Shown here one piece after another: positions 1 to 8,240 of a DNA stretch of 64,000 nucleotides. The notes beneath the pieces were generated by a model, which worked only from the letters and a program-made list of their open reading frames with translations, did no database searches and was not told the DNA's origin. Each line of letters starts with the position of its first letter. Within the stretch, counting starts at the first letter, position 1. Origin of the DNA: Thioalkalivibrio sp. ALJ24 (lineage in GTDB: Bacteria > Pseudomonadota > Gammaproteobacteria > Ectothiorhodospirales > Ectothiorhodospiraceae); the NCBI RefSeq assembly GCF_000377785.1, contig NZ_KB898728.1, forward strand, positions 1-64,000, written 5' to 3'. The translations under genes and the position numbers were made by a program.

Positions 1-51
1 CCCTATCAGTCAACGTAGTTGTCGCCTCAACGCAACCGACAGGTGACAACC

Positions 52-551
52 ATGAAGCAGTATTCCAGCGAGCGTAAGGAGGCCGTCCTGCGCAAGCTCG
101 CCCCGCCGGCCAACCGGACGATCCCCGAAGTGGCCGAGGCCGAAGGGATCTCGACGGCGACTCTGTACCGTGGCGCAAACAGGCCCGCGAGCGAGGACAG
201 GTTTTGCCATCACGAGGATCCACTCCGGAAGGCTGGAGCAGCGAGGACAAGTTCCGTGTCGTGCTCGACACCGCGTCGATGACCGAGGCGGAGTTCAGCG
301 CATACTGCCGGCAGAAGGGGCTCTACCCCGAGCAGGTCGAGGGTTGGCGGCAGGCGTGCATGGACGCCAACGCACAGGCCGCCGAGCAGGACAAGCGCTC
401 GCGTCAGGAACGCAAGGCCGAGCACAAGCGCATGAAGAAGCTCGAACGCGAACTCCAGCGCAAGGACAAGGCCCTGGCGGAGACGGCGGCGTTGCTGACG
501 CTGTCAAAAAAAGCCGAGGCGATCTGGGGCCGCAACGACGAGGACGACTGA
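52..551 (+). pseudogene. IS3 orfA (helix-turn-helix transposase subunit), frameshifted
   Basis: OrfA supplies the DNA-binding half of IS3 transposase. It starts with MKQYSSERKEAVL at 52 and reads a typical HTH (TIPEVAEAEGISTATLYR). The frame is then lost between bases 170 and 171, where TACCG-TGGCGC has one base too few. Restoring one base gives the expected WRKQARERG continuation, and the frame resumes through GSTPEGWSSEDKF to a stop at 549-551. The second half holds a heptad-rich stretch (KRMKKLERELQRKDKALAE) typical of the OrfA leucine-zipper region. The lesion falls inside or just after the HTH, so a functional OrfA is unlikely unless the missing base is a sequencing error. Confidence 0.85.
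506..512 (+). other. A7 programmed -1 frameshift site between orfA and orfB
   Basis: The sequence TCAAAAAAAGCC places seven A residues as A AAA AAA in the orfA frame (codons 507-509 and 510-512). This is the canonical slippery heptamer that IS3 elements use to make the OrfAB fusion transposase by a -1 shift. After slippage the ribosome enters exactly the orfB frame (codon 512-514, agc). The geometry is read from the sequence; its use here is inferred from the family. Confidence 0.75.
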
Positions 552-1594
552 CCAGCCTCCCGGATCGCCAGCACACCATCGCTCTGGTCGAACAGGCTCG
601 ACGCGATGGTGCCCGGCTGGACAGGGCCTGCGCCGTGGTGGGCGTGAGTGTCCGTACCTATCAGCGCTGGAGCACGCCCGAAGGCGCGCATCCGGATGGC
701 CGCACGGAGGCTTCGCGGCCGGTGCCTCACAACAAACTCTCCGACCGGGAGCGCGCCGTGATCGTCGATCTGTGCAACGAGCCCCGCTATCGCAGTCGGC
801 CGCCAGCGTACATCGTCGCGGACCAGGCCGACCAGGGTCGCTATCTCGCTTCGGAGGCGACGTTCTACCGCGTACTGCGCGACGCCGATCAGAACCATCA
901 CCGAGGGCGCCACAAGGCCCCGGAAGGCCGGCGCCCACCGACCACTCACGTGGCCGATACGCCGAACCGGCTGTGGTCCTGGGACGTCTCGTGGCTGCCC
1001 GGGCCGGCCTGCGGCACCTGGTGGTATCTGTACCTGATCGTCGATGTGTTCAGTCGCAAGATCGTCGGTCACGAGGTCCACGCCGCCGAGACCGGGGAGC
1101 TGGCCGGTGACCTCCTCCAGAAGGCCTACTGGCGCGAACACCTGGCCGCCATGGACAAGCCGTTGATCCTGCACTCGGATAACGGCAGCCCCATGAAGGC
1201 GGCGACGTTCCTGCAGAAGCTCTACGACCTCGGGATCACGCCCTCGCGCAGCCGCCCTCGGGTGAGCAATGACAACGCCTACTCCGAGTCGCTGTTCCGT
1301 ACGCTCAAATACCGCCCGGGCTTCCCGTCGAAGGGCTTTGCCACTCTCGAACAGGCTCGTGAATGGATGCTCGGCTTCGTGCACTGGTACAACGAGCAGC
1401 ATCGTCACAGCGCGTTGAACTACGTGACCCCCGCCCAGCGCCACAACGGCGAGGCCGATCGGATCCTGGAACGCCGCCGAGCCACATACGAGCGGGCACG
1501 TGACGCCCATCCCGAGCGTTGGTCCGGCCCCATCCGGGACTTCGGTCTGCCAGAGACGGTGACCCTCAACCCGCAGACAGCCGCCCGTTGTTAA
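512..1594 (+). CDS. IS3-family transposase OrfB (DDE integrase core)
   Basis: OrfB is the catalytic half of IS3 transposase and is normally made as an OrfAB fusion through the A7 slippage at 506-512. An N-terminal helical HTH-like segment (ARLDRACAVVGVSVRTYQRW) precedes the rve integrase core. The first acidic residue is in the WSWDVSWL motif, the second in HSDNG and the third in NAYSESLFRTLKY. The spacing between the last two is 35 residues, the classical D-D(35)E pattern. The C-terminus (FVHWYNEQHRHSALNYVTP) is also typical. No good start codon of its own is visible. The catalytic residues look intact, but the orfA lesion upstream should block the fusion product. Confidence 0.88.
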   Translation, partial: SRGDLGPQRRGRLTSLPDRQHTIALVEQARRDGARLDRACAVVGVSVRTYQRWSTPEGAHPDGRTEASRPVPHNKLSDRERAVIVDLCNEPRYRSRPPAYIVADQADQGRYLASEATFYRVLRDADQNHHRGRHKAPEGRRPPTTHVADTPNRLWSWDVSWLPGPACGTWWYLYLIVDVFSRKIVGHEVHAAETGELAGDLLQKAYWREHLAAMDKPLILHSDNGSPMKAATFLQKLYDLGITPSRSRPRVSNDNAYSESLFRTLKYRPGFPSKGFATLEQAREWMLGFVHWYNEQHRHSALNYVTPAQRHNGEADRILERRRATYERARDAHPERWSGPIRDFGLPETVTLNPQTAARC

Positions 1595-1620
1595 AGAACC
1601 CTGAACTCCATCAGGCGACA

Positions 1621-1805
1621 TCTACCTTGACAGATAGCGCGAGACCTGTCACTTCACTTGGCGTCACCCAAGGGATATCCCCTCCCCAGCAACTGGGGTT
1701 ATTTCGACTTGGGGTGCCGCCGCTTATAACCTCTCCAACTTCTTTAATAGGAAGGGTGCTCCAGTCACTCGGCAATTCCGTGAGCAGCTGCTGGTAATCA
1801 GACAT
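1621..1805 (-). pseudogene. hsdS: Type I restriction specificity subunit HsdS, 5' fragment cut by IS3
   Basis: HsdS recognises the target sequence for the HsdM/HsdR complex. ATG at 1805 overlaps the hsdM stop codon by 8 bp, the usual translational coupling of hsdM and hsdS. About 61 residues remain: a lead-in (LLTELPSDWSTLPIKEVGEV) followed by the hallmark start of the first target-recognition domain (SGGTPSRNNPSCWGGDIPWVTP). The frame runs into the right end of the IS at 1620 and stops within a few codons. The rest of hsdS is not on the other side of the IS within the bases shown. Without both recognition domains the methylase should lack specificity. Confidence 0.85.
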
Positions 1806-4218
1806 ACCCCAACCCCTCCAGATACTGCTGCAGCTCCCTGGCGGCGGCATCGCGCTCGGCTTCGATGTCGGCCAGCGTCACCCGGTACTTGTCCCACCAG
1901 GTCTCGAAGGCGGCGATGACCTGCTGGCGCTGCTGGGGGATGTGGCGTTCGAGGATGGCCTTGAGGTCATTGTGGAGGATGTTGCCCACGAGCTCGGCGG
2001 CGGCGGGCTCGTCCAGGGCGTCCACGGCGTTGTTCAGGTGCGTCTCGAAGCTGGCCACCTTGGCCTTGTGCCGCTTCTTCACCTGGGTGCGTTCGCTCTT
2101 CCACGCCTTGATCTCAGCCGGGGTCGGGGCGTCCTCGTCCTCGCTGGTGGCTTCGGCCTCGGCGTCGTCGTCGCCTTCGGGTTTGGCCTCGGCGGCCTTG
2201 ATGCGGGCGTCCAGCTCGGCCTTGCGGGCGGCCAGTTCTTCGAGTTCGGCCACGTAGTCCTGCAGCAGGAAGTGCACCAGGCGGTGGTCCAGCGGGCTGG
2301 TCTTGTTCTGGTCGTCTTCCAGCTGGCTGATGATGGTGGTGCGCCAGGCGTCCACCACGCCGAGGCAGCCGCGGGTTTGCAGGGTGCGGAATTCGTTCTT
2401 GTTGTCGAACCAGAACCCGGCGATGATGCCGCGTACCGCGAAGCGATCGAGCATGCCGGTGGGCTCCAGGGCGGCGGAGAAGCTGCCCAGCAGCTCGTCG
2501 CGCAGCTGGGTCAGGCGGCCGCCGTTGCCGGAGAGCGCGGTGATGCTGGCGCCGTGCTCCGTCCACCAGGCCTCGAAGGCGGCCAGCACGTGGGCCTCGC
2601 GTTCCTGCAGGCCGGTGTCGGCCTCGATGGCGGGCTTGAGATCGCGCTTCTCGTTCAGATGTTCGGCAAAGTCCACGTAGTCGGGATCGTCCGGCCGGGG
2701 CGTGAACAGGTGCATCGGGTCGAGGCCCTGGGCGTCGAACAGGGGGCGCCGGTCCTCGATCTCCTTCACCGGCACGCCGCCCTTGAGGTGGGCGCGCACG
2801 TCCTGGGGCTCGGGCGGCGGGGTGTTGTCGGCGTAGCGGCGGATGTTCAGGTTGTAGTCGTTCTCGCGCAGCTCCTCCAGCGGCACCACGCGGGCAAAGC
2901 CGGGCACGTCTTCGAAGGCATCCCAGGTGCTGACGATCTTCTCGATGTGCTCCGGCAGCAGGTGGTTCTGGGCGCGGCCCTCGTGGTATTCGCGGTCGGC
3001 GTTGATGAACAGCACGCGGCCCCGGCGCTCCTCGGGCTTGGCGCCCCTGGCGCGCAGCACCAGGATGCTGGCCGGGATGCCGGTGCCGTAGAACAGGTTG
3101 GGCGCCAGGCCGATCACCGCCTCCACCAGGTCGTCTTCCAGCAGGCCGGCGCGGATGCGCTTCTCGTCGCCGCCGCGGAACAGCACGCCGTGGGGCATGA
3201 CGGTGGCGATGCGGCCGTTGGCGTTCAGGCTGGCGACCATGTGCTGCAGGAACATCAGGTCGGCCTTCTTGGCGCCCTCGGGCACGCTGCCGTAGTGGAA
3301 GCGCTCCGGGAAGTGCGGGCTGGGCGTGTAGCCGATGGAGAACGGCGGGTTGGTGAGGATGCGGTCGAAGCGCTTGAGCTCGCCGCCCTCGACGTGCTGC
3401 GGGTCGGTGAGGGTGTCCTCGTTGCGCAGGTCGGCGCTGCTGATCCCGTGCAGCAGCATGTTCATCTTGGCGATGGCCCAGACCGAGCCGGAGGCCTCCT
3501 GCCCGAACAGGTTGAGCTTGCGCGAGTCGCCGCCCTGCTCTTCCAGGTTCTCCTTGGACAGGATCAGCATCCCGCCCGAGCCCATGCAGGGGTCGTAGAC
3601 GCTGTGGCCCTCCTGCGGATCCATCAGCCGCACCATCATGCGGACCACCGGGCGCGGGGTGTAGAACTCGCCGCCCTTCTTGCCGGCGGAGTCGGCGAAG
3701 TCGCGGATCAGGTACTCGTAGGCCGCCCCCAGCAGGACGGGGAACTCGAAGTCCTCGTTGCGCAGGCGGTACTCGCTGAAGTGGACAATCAGGTCGCGCA
3801 GTTTCTTGTCCGGCAGCTTGGTGGGGCCCACCTGGCGGGTAAAGTCGATGTGCTCCAGCACCCCGGCCAGGCTGGGGTTGTGCTCTTCCAGCCCGGCCAG
3901 CGCCTTGTTCAGTTCGTTGCCCACGCCTTGGTGGGCCTCGTTCAGCAGGTACTCCCAGCGCGCCCTGGGCGGCACGTAGAAGTCCGCCTTGTACCAGCTG
4001 GGCATCTCGACGAGCTTCGCGATCTCTTCCTCGCTCTTGCCGCTGGCGCGCAGGTTGTCGCGCACCTCTTCCCGCCGCTGCTCGAACACGTCCGAGCAGC
4101 GTTTCAGGAACAGCATGCCGAAGATGTACTCCTTGAACTCCGAGGCGTCCATGCGCCCGCGGAGGATGTCCGCCGCCGCGAACAGGTGCCGTTCGAGCTG
4201 GTTCAGGGTGAGGATCAT
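1798..4218 (-). CDS. hsdM: Type I restriction-modification methyltransferase subunit HsdM
   Basis: N6-adenine DNA methyltransferase of a type I restriction-modification system, working as an HsdM2S complex. The HsdM N-terminal helical domain covers about residues 5-150. The catalytic domain follows, with the SAM-binding motif DPCMGSGG at 209-216 and the NPPF catalytic motif at 290-293. At 806 residues it is much longer than the classical 500-530. The extra C-terminal third is charged and predicted coiled coil (acidic low-complexity stretch near residues 685-715), as in the long HsdM class. The next gene, hsdS, is broken by an IS. No hsdR is visible in the window, so the locus is incomplete or continues beyond the left edge. 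Start ATG at 4218 is the only good in-frame choice. Confidence 0.93.
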   Translation of the reverse strand: MILTLNQLERHLFAAADILRGRMDASEFKEYIFGMLFLKRCSDVFEQRREEVRDNLRASGKSEEEIAKLVEMPSWYKADFYVPPRARWEYLLNEAHQGVGNELNKALAGLEEHNPSLAGVLEHIDFTRQVGPTKLPDKKLRDLIVHFSEYRLRNEDFEFPVLLGAAYEYLIRDFADSAGKKGGEFYTPRPVVRMMVRLMDPQEGHSVYDPCMGSGGMLILSKENLEEQGGDSRKLNLFGQEASGSVWAIAKMNMLLHGISSADLRNEDTLTDPQHVEGGELKRFDRILTNPPFSIGYTPSPHFPERFHYGSVPEGAKKADLMFLQHMVASLNANGRIATVMPHGVLFRGGDEKRIRAGLLEDDLVEAVIGLAPNLFYGTGIPASILVLRARGAKPEERRGRVLFINADREYHEGRAQNHLLPEHIEKIVSTWDAFEDVPGFARVVPLEELRENDYNLNIRRYADNTPPPEPQDVRAHLKGGVPVKEIEDRRPLFDAQGLDPMHLFTPRPDDPDYVDFAEHLNEKRDLKPAIEADTGLQEREAHVLAAFEAWWTEHGASITALSGNGGRLTQLRDELLGSFSAALEPTGMLDRFAVRGIIAGFWFDNKNEFRTLQTRGCLGVVDAWRTTIISQLEDDQNKTSPLDHRLVHFLLQDYVAELEELAARKAELDARIKAAEAKPEGDDDAEAEATSEDEDAPTPAEIKAWKSERTQVKKRHKAKVASFETHLNNAVDALDEPAAAELVGNILHNDLKAILERHIPQQRQQVIAAFETWWDKYRVTLADIEAERDAAARELQQYLEGLGYV

Positions 4219-4530
4219 TCAGGGGCCATCCTTGAATCGCGTGAGGGGTAACGGGTTGGAACTGCGCTGGCCGGTCAGTCTCGCCGCTTTGCGCGACAAC
4301 AGCCGTCGCGCCAATGCCGGCCCATGGTATCGGGCCAGTTTCCAGGCCGCCACGAACGCGCGCCTTCGCCACCCTTGGACCCGGAACTCTTTGCTCGCGC
4401 GTGAATACCCTCTCATCGGAGCCCCCGGAGGCCGGGACCCCAACACGTTGTCCAAGATGACCGCTTCAGTCAGCGGAGTAACGGAGATCCTCGACCGAAA
4501 CCCGATTTCGGGGCCAAGCTACAAGGCATA
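4219..4530. other. Intergenic region between hsdM and the SRAP gene
   Basis: 312 bp with no convincing gene. A 78-codon arginine-rich frame (minus strand, 4455-4219) ends on a TGA immediately before the hsdM ATG, but its composition and lack of family features make it unlikely to be real. A short dyad CCGAAA-N5-TTTCGG at 4495-4511 could be a weak terminator for the leftward SRAP gene; it has no T-run. The hsdM promoter should lie here but I could not pick one with confidence. Confidence 0.5.
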
Positions 4531-5193
4531 TCACGCGATGGCCTCGATCAGTGCCGGATCATCCTCGGCGGGCCGGTTCACCCGGGTGGACACCGGGTGA
4601 TATCGAAGCGCGTCCGGGTGCAGGCGCTGCGTCCGTGCCCGGATCACTTCCCGTTCGGAGAGTGCCGGGTCCAGCCAGTCCCAGCGGCAGGCCGCATCCA
4701 GCACCAGGGGCTTGCGCTCGTGAATGTGCGCCAGACGGTCCGATGCGGGTTCGGTGATGATGGCGCAGCAGGCGCCGCCGTCGGCGGTGGGTTCCCAGAT
4801 CCCCGCCATCATCAGCACGTCCTGCGGCGCATCTTCGGCCAGGGTGATGTAGTACGGCTGCTTGCCCTGCTCCGTCCGCCGCCACTCGTACCAGCCGTCG
4901 GCCAGCACGATGCAGCGGCGATGCGCGAACGCCGAGCGGAAATACGGACTGGTGGCCACCTTCTCGGCCCGCGCGTTGATGGGCCGGGGGCCCTCCTCCA
5001 CCCGTTGCGGACGAAAGCCCCAGAACATCGGCTGGAAGGCGGCCCGTCCATCGTCGCCCGCACGGAACCCTTCCAGCTCCGTCCCCGGCGCGACGTTGTA
5101 CCGCGGTGCGTCGAAACCCGCATCGACCGGCACCTGGAAATAGCGCATGGCCAGCTCGCTGGTCGCGCTGTAACGCGTCATTCGTCCGCACAT
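4531..5193 (-). CDS. SRAP-domain protein (YedK/HMCES family), abasic-site DNA-protein crosslinker
   Basis: SRAP proteins shield abasic sites in single-stranded DNA by forming a thiazolidine crosslink through Cys2 after removal of Met1. The 220-residue length is normal for the family. Visible hallmarks are MCGR at the N-terminus (Cys2), RYNVAP around Asn33, PINARAE near residues 71-77, the GWYEW motif with Glu103, and IHER-KP with His158 in the position of the family histidine. These are the residues known to matter in E. coli YedK. It lies between hsdM and an integrase operon, inside what I take to be a genomic island, so it is probably an accessory copy. Its promoter would be at 5194-5300, next to the terminator of the upstream gene. 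Confidence 0.93.
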   Translation of the reverse strand: MCGRMTRYSATSELAMRYFQVPVDAGFDAPRYNVAPGTELEGFRAGDDGRAAFQPMFWGFRPQRVEEGPRPINARAEKVATSPYFRSAFAHRRCIVLADGWYEWRRTEQGKQPYYITLAEDAPQDVLMMAGIWEPTADGGACCAIITEPASDRLAHIHERKPLVLDAACRWDWLDPALSEREVIRARTQRLHPDALRYHPVSTRVNRPAEDDPALIEAIA

Positions 5194-5302
5194 GAAGCCA
5201 GCATGCCACGAGATCCGCGCGAGCCGTACGGGATGGCGGTCGCTTCCCCCTTGCGCCCGGGATCCTCATGCGAAGCCGCATCTCCGGAGTTTTCGATTAC
5301 CC

Positions 5303-5329
5303 AAAAGAAAAAGCGGGGACCTGCCCCGC
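5303..5329 (-). terminator. Rho-independent terminator after the integrase/HD operon
   Basis: GCGGGG (5313-5318) and CCCCGC (5324-5329) form a 6-bp GC stem with a 5-nt loop. On the minus strand it is followed by TTTTTCTTTT (5312-5303). It sits 15 bp after the stop of the HD-domain gene, closing the three-gene leftward operon. Confidence 0.85.
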
Positions 5330-5344
5330 CTTTTCCGCTCAACG

Positions 5345-6313
5345 TCATGCACGCCCCAGCCGACCGGGTGGCCGCTCGGGATCCCTCGGCGACAACCACA
5401 CAGGACGCCCGCCGCAGAGTCGATGCCAGTATCCGTTGCGGCGCGCCTGAAGTGCCTGCGCCGCAACATCGGCGTGGGCGCTACACTGATCGAGGCCCCG
5501 CACCAGGGCCGCCATGGGCGCGCCGTAGTCGTCACCACTGCGATAGGCATCAATCACCCGCCACAGCGCGTCATGGGCGTCCCGATCCCGGTGCCGCAGC
5601 GTGGCCATCGGCTCCTGCAGATAGTAGTCAATCAGGCGCTCGTGGCGCTTTTCCGGAATACGGTGCGCATCCGGAGTGACGCATTTGCCGACATCATGGA
5701 ACAGCGCGAGAAGGATGCCGGCTTCCCGGGAATAAAGGTCCAGACTCATAGTGTCCGTGGCGGCCATCACCCCCTCGGCCACCTCCAGGCTATGGGCCAG
5801 CAAACCACCCGGCTCCCGGTGATGACAGTCCCCGGAGGCCCGGCCCGTCACAAAACTCAGGGTGAACGCCGGATCACCAAAGACGGTGCACAGGAAGTCT
5901 CGGTAGGCCTCGACCCTCAAGCTTTCCGCGAGCCGTACGAGTCGACCGAGATCTTCCGGGCAAGGCGCTCGATGAACGGGCAGCAGCTCCAGCGCATCCC
6001 GTTCACACGGCCGGTTGCCGTACAGGGGATGCGCCACCAGCACCCGTTCCCCGCGCGGATTGACGGCTGTGTGCAGGGAAACATCCCGATGCTGCCCGTT
6101 CACTAGACCGTGCCCGTCCCAGTCGCGGCGCAGGCCGTACGCCCGCGCGCTCCCCGTCGTGTCATACAGCTGGAAGCGGAAGACCCGTTCGCCCGAAGAT
6201 GCGACCCCCTCGTTCTCCACTTCCACGCGCGCCGACAACTCAACGGGCTCCGGACACGCCATGTCTTCGAAGTCCCGCATCCGCAGAACCTGTTCCACCG
6301 TTTCAGCCTTCAT
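5345..6313 (-). CDS. HD-domain phosphohydrolase/nuclease-like protein with N-terminal OB-like region
   Basis: 322 residues. The C-terminal half is an HD domain: His164/His165 in CHHREPGG, His174 in LLAHSLEVAEG, then the signature HD pair at 206-207 in LFHDVGK, with further acidic and histidine residues to about 280. The layout HHREPGGLLAHSLEV...LFHDVGK resembles TraI_2-type and YhaM-type HD proteins. Residues 20-95 look beta-rich and could be an OB-fold, as in YhaM 3'-5' exonucleases, but this is inference. The start overlaps the integrase stop by 11 bp, so it is translated with the recombinase. A terminator follows. Likely activity is metal-dependent hydrolysis of a nucleotide or of nucleic acid ends; the substrate is unknown. 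Confidence 0.8.
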   Translation of the reverse strand: MKAETVEQVLRMRDFEDMACPEPVELSARVEVENEGVASSGERVFRFQLYDTTGSARAYGLRRDWDGHGLVNGQHRDVSLHTAVNPRGERVLVAHPLYGNRPCERDALELLPVHRAPCPEDLGRLVRLAESLRVEAYRDFLCTVFGDPAFTLSFVTGRASGDCHHREPGGLLAHSLEVAEGVMAATDTMSLDLYSREAGILLALFHDVGKCVTPDAHRIPEKRHERLIDYYLQEPMATLRHRDRDAHDALWRVIDAYRSGDDYGAPMAALVRGLDQCSAHADVAAQALQARRNGYWHRLCGGRPVWLSPRDPERPPGRLGRA

Positions 6314-7544
6314 CCCGGACCTCCTTGCCCTCGTTGTCGGTCTCTCCGTGGAAACGCGCGCGCAACAGACGGTCCATCGCCGAACCGTCCTGGCGCGTCA
6401 GGTTGGGCACGTATCGCGAATAGACCCGAAAGAGCATTTCCGTGTTGGTATGGCCCAGCTGCCGCGCGATCCACTCGGGGTTCTCCCCGGCCGCCAGCCA
6501 CAATGTGGCGGCGGTGTGCCGGCACTGGTAGGGCTGACGTAACGCCAGCCCCAGATGGCGGAGCAGCGGATACCAGACCCGTTCGGCCACGTTCTTGGTA
6601 TCCAGTGGCTGCCCGTTCGCCGTGTGGAAGACGTAGTCGCTGCGACCGGTCGCCTCACGCTGTGCCCGCAGGGCATCGGCGACCACTGAGGACATCATGA
6701 CGTCCCGCTGCGAGCCATCGGTCTTCGTGTACTCCGTCCTCCCCCGGTTATAGGTTTCGCGCACCAGGATGAGGCCGTTGTCGAAATCCACGTGGCGCCA
6801 CTTGAGGCCATGCACTTCCCCGGTACGCAGCCCGGTGAAGAAGCGGACCACGAAGTAGTTCCGGTAATCGGGCCGCACGTGCTCGAGGATCCGCTGGACC
6901 TCATCCCAGCTGAACGGCTGAATCTCCCGCTTGGGCTGCTTCAGCCTTTTCAGGTTCTGCAGCGGGAACGTAAACTGGAAACGGTCAGCGGCCTCGGCGA
7001 GCACCATCGACAGCACCCCAAGGGTGTGGTTGATGGTCTTGGGCGAGAGCGTAGCGTTGCCCTTCCGGCCGGGGACTTTGGCGAGTGTCGACCGGAATGC
7101 AAGAACGTCCGCCTTGCTGATGTCGCTGACCTTCCAGTCACCGAACTGGGGGATCAGGTGTCGTCTGAGAGCGCTTCGATTGCTCTCGAGCGTCTTGAAG
7201 CGCCAGAGCACCTCGTTCTCCTGGAGCCACTGCTCCGCGAAATCGCGGAACAGTGGAACATCCGACTCGGGCTCGCTTGCCTCCGCCTCGGCTTCGGCTT
7301 CAGGGGCCCGTTCCAGGGCCTCGAACTCCTTAAGCCGACGGCTCTGCGGAAAATACTCGCGGTAGGCGAAGGTGCCGAGGGTCATCTCGGCATCCATCTT
7401 CTTCGCCACCTTCTCCATCTTCCGCCGGTTGGCCGGGGTGTTCGGCAACGAGCTGTATTCCCTGCACCGTCGTCCCTTGTAGAAAAAGTCGAAATAGAGC
7501 TTACCCGTCTCTTTACGTTCACGGACCTTAACCATGGCAGGCAC
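6303..7544 (-). CDS. Tyrosine recombinase / integrase
   Basis: Site-specific recombinase of 413 residues. N-terminal arm-binding region (residues 1-80, including DFFYKGRRCREY), core-binding SAM-like domain (about 110-215) and C-terminal catalytic domain. Catalytic landmarks are the first Arg in TGLRTGE, Arg-His in YQCRHTAAT, and the nucleophilic Tyr in LFRVYSRYVPN. The usual His three residues before the second Arg is replaced by Tyr. It is the middle gene of a three-gene operon: its start overlaps the upstream HTH gene by 17 bp and its end overlaps the HD gene by 11 bp. The gene points away from the tRNA-Arg 3' end 800 bp to the right, the standard arrangement for a tRNA-targeting island integrase. 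Confidence 0.93.
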   Translation of the reverse strand: MPAMVKVRERKETGKLYFDFFYKGRRCREYSSLPNTPANRRKMEKVAKKMDAEMTLGTFAYREYFPQSRRLKEFEALERAPEAEAEAEASEPESDVPLFRDFAEQWLQENEVLWRFKTLESNRSALRRHLIPQFGDWKVSDISKADVLAFRSTLAKVPGRKGNATLSPKTINHTLGVLSMVLAEAADRFQFTFPLQNLKRLKQPKREIQPFSWDEVQRILEHVRPDYRNYFVVRFFTGLRTGEVHGLKWRHVDFDNGLILVRETYNRGRTEYTKTDGSQRDVMMSSVVADALRAQREATGRSDYVFHTANGQPLDTKNVAERVWYPLLRHLGLALRQPYQCRHTAATLWLAAGENPEWIARQLGHTNTEMLFRVYSRYVPNLTRQDGSAMDRLLRARFHGETDNEGKEVRDEG

Positions 7545-7767
7545 CCCCTCCCGCCATCGGGATCGTCAGGTCGTCGTCTTCGGCCGCCATGCCGGTCATA
7601 TCCCTTTCGATGGTCTCCCAGATGTACAGGATCTTCCGGCCGCCGAACGGCCGGATGTAGTGGATCCCTTCAATGAGCACGCTGTCTTTCAGACTGTCCC
7701 GGATCGTGCGGGGGGTGTACTGGATCCGTTCGGCCAGTCCTTCAGTGGTCAGGTAGGTGTACCCCAT
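7528..7767 (-). CDS. Small helix-turn-helix protein upstream of integrase (excisionase-like)
   Basis: 79 residues from ATG at 7767, chosen because GGAGGAAG stands 5 bp upstream. A longer in-frame start at 7863 has no such site and would run through the operator region. The protein begins with an HTH of the AlpA/MerR-like class (YLTTEGLAERIQYTPRTIRDSL), followed by a wing-like stretch (IHYIRPFGGRKILYIWETIERDM). Position and size fit a recombination directionality factor or excisionase. The 17-bp overlap with the integrase gene means the two are made together. Which way it biases recombination, or whether it also represses its own promoter, cannot be read from the sequence. Confidence 0.78.
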   Translation of the reverse strand: MGYTYLTTEGLAERIQYTPRTIRDSLKDSVLIEGIHYIRPFGGRKILYIWETIERDMTGMAAEDDDLTIPMAGGGACHG

Positions 7768-7805
7768 GTATCCTTCCTCCGTATCAATGAAACATTCAAG
7801 TTTCG

Positions 7806-7861
7806 TGTGTAGCCTGTGCGCTTCACACAACTCCGACTCTACACAAAAAATGTAGCCTGTC
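7806..7861. promoter_or_regulatory. Divergent operator region between the excisionase-like gene and the Cro/C1-like regulator
   Basis: An AT-richer gap (7768-7887) separates two divergent regulators. It holds a 10-bp direct repeat TGTAGCCTGT at 7808-7817 and 7851-7860. It also holds an inverted repeat CTACA (7839-7843) against TGTAG (7851-7855) across an AT-rich spacer. The pattern fits operators for the XRE-type protein or the HTH protein, controlling both promoters. No -35/-10 pair is assigned. Confidence 0.6.
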
Positions 7862-7887
7862 AACTACGTTTGATGCCTGGGGTGTAC

Positions 7888-8136
7888 ATGGCGATCCGAA
7901 TCCGGCTTAAAGAGCTCGTCGCGGAGAAGGAGTACCGGGAAGGGCGAGTCGTGACGATGAAGGAGATCTCCACGCAAACGGGGATCCATCGCGTCACGCT
8001 TTCAAAGATTGCGCATAACCGTGCGCAGAACGTCGGCACCGAGACGATCGACCGGCTGTGCAAGTTTTTCGGGTGCCGTATCGAGGAACTACTGGAATTC
8101 GTTGACGACGAGAATCGAGAAGGGGATACGGACTGA
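7888..8136 (+). CDS. Cro/C1-type (XRE) helix-turn-helix regulator
   Basis: 82 residues from ATG 7888, preceded by TGGGGTG; an alternative ATG at 7873 is in frame. The whole protein is one HTH domain (VTMKEISTQTGIHRVTLSKIAHNRAQNVGTETIDRL) with the C-terminal cap CKFFGCRIEELLEFVDDE typical of short HTH_26-type regulators. It is transcribed divergently from the excisionase-integrase-HD operon across a repeat-bearing gap, so it is probably the repressor that keeps the island integrated. There is no sensor or peptidase domain, so derepression by RecA-type self-cleavage is not expected. Confidence 0.85.
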   Translation: MAIRIRLKELVAEKEYREGRVVTMKEISTQTGIHRVTLSKIAHNRAQNVGTETIDRLCKFFGCRIEELLEFVDDENREGDTD

Positions 8137-8240
8137 AGGAAGGCTGCGGAGCCGAGGCGGGAAAAGAGAAGTGACGGCGCCATGTGTCCCATGGACAGGC
8201 GGTCATTTTCAGGGGCGCACACCAGGGCGGAGACGGCGAC

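Larger units (their letters stand above)
20..1620 (+). mobile_element. IS3-family insertion sequence, inserted in hsdS
   Basis: The element has two overlapping reading frames (orfA, orfB) with a DDE integrase core. The matching ends are TGTCGCCT at 20-27 and its reverse complement at 1613-1620; beyond these 8 bp the terminal repeats are poorly conserved. The right end lies exactly where the hsdS reading frame is lost. The bases outside the two ends (agt at the left, tct at the right) do not match, so I see no target-site duplication. The true left end could therefore differ slightly, or a later rearrangement removed the original left flank. OrfA carries a one-base deletion, so the copy is probably no longer autonomous. 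Confidence 0.85.

Noticed and set aside
10-30. Target-site duplication of the IS3 element
   Set aside because: Bases flanking the two ends do not match at 3-5 bp, so none is claimed.
1942-4251. 769-codon open frame antisense to hsdM
   Set aside because: It is a GC-driven shadow: repetitive Val/Gly/His-rich translation with no domain, fully covered by hsdM.
4219-4455. 78-aa frame ending directly before the hsdM ATG
   Set aside because: The junction looks like coupling, but the peptide is Arg-rich and featureless; kept only as a note in the intergenic entry.
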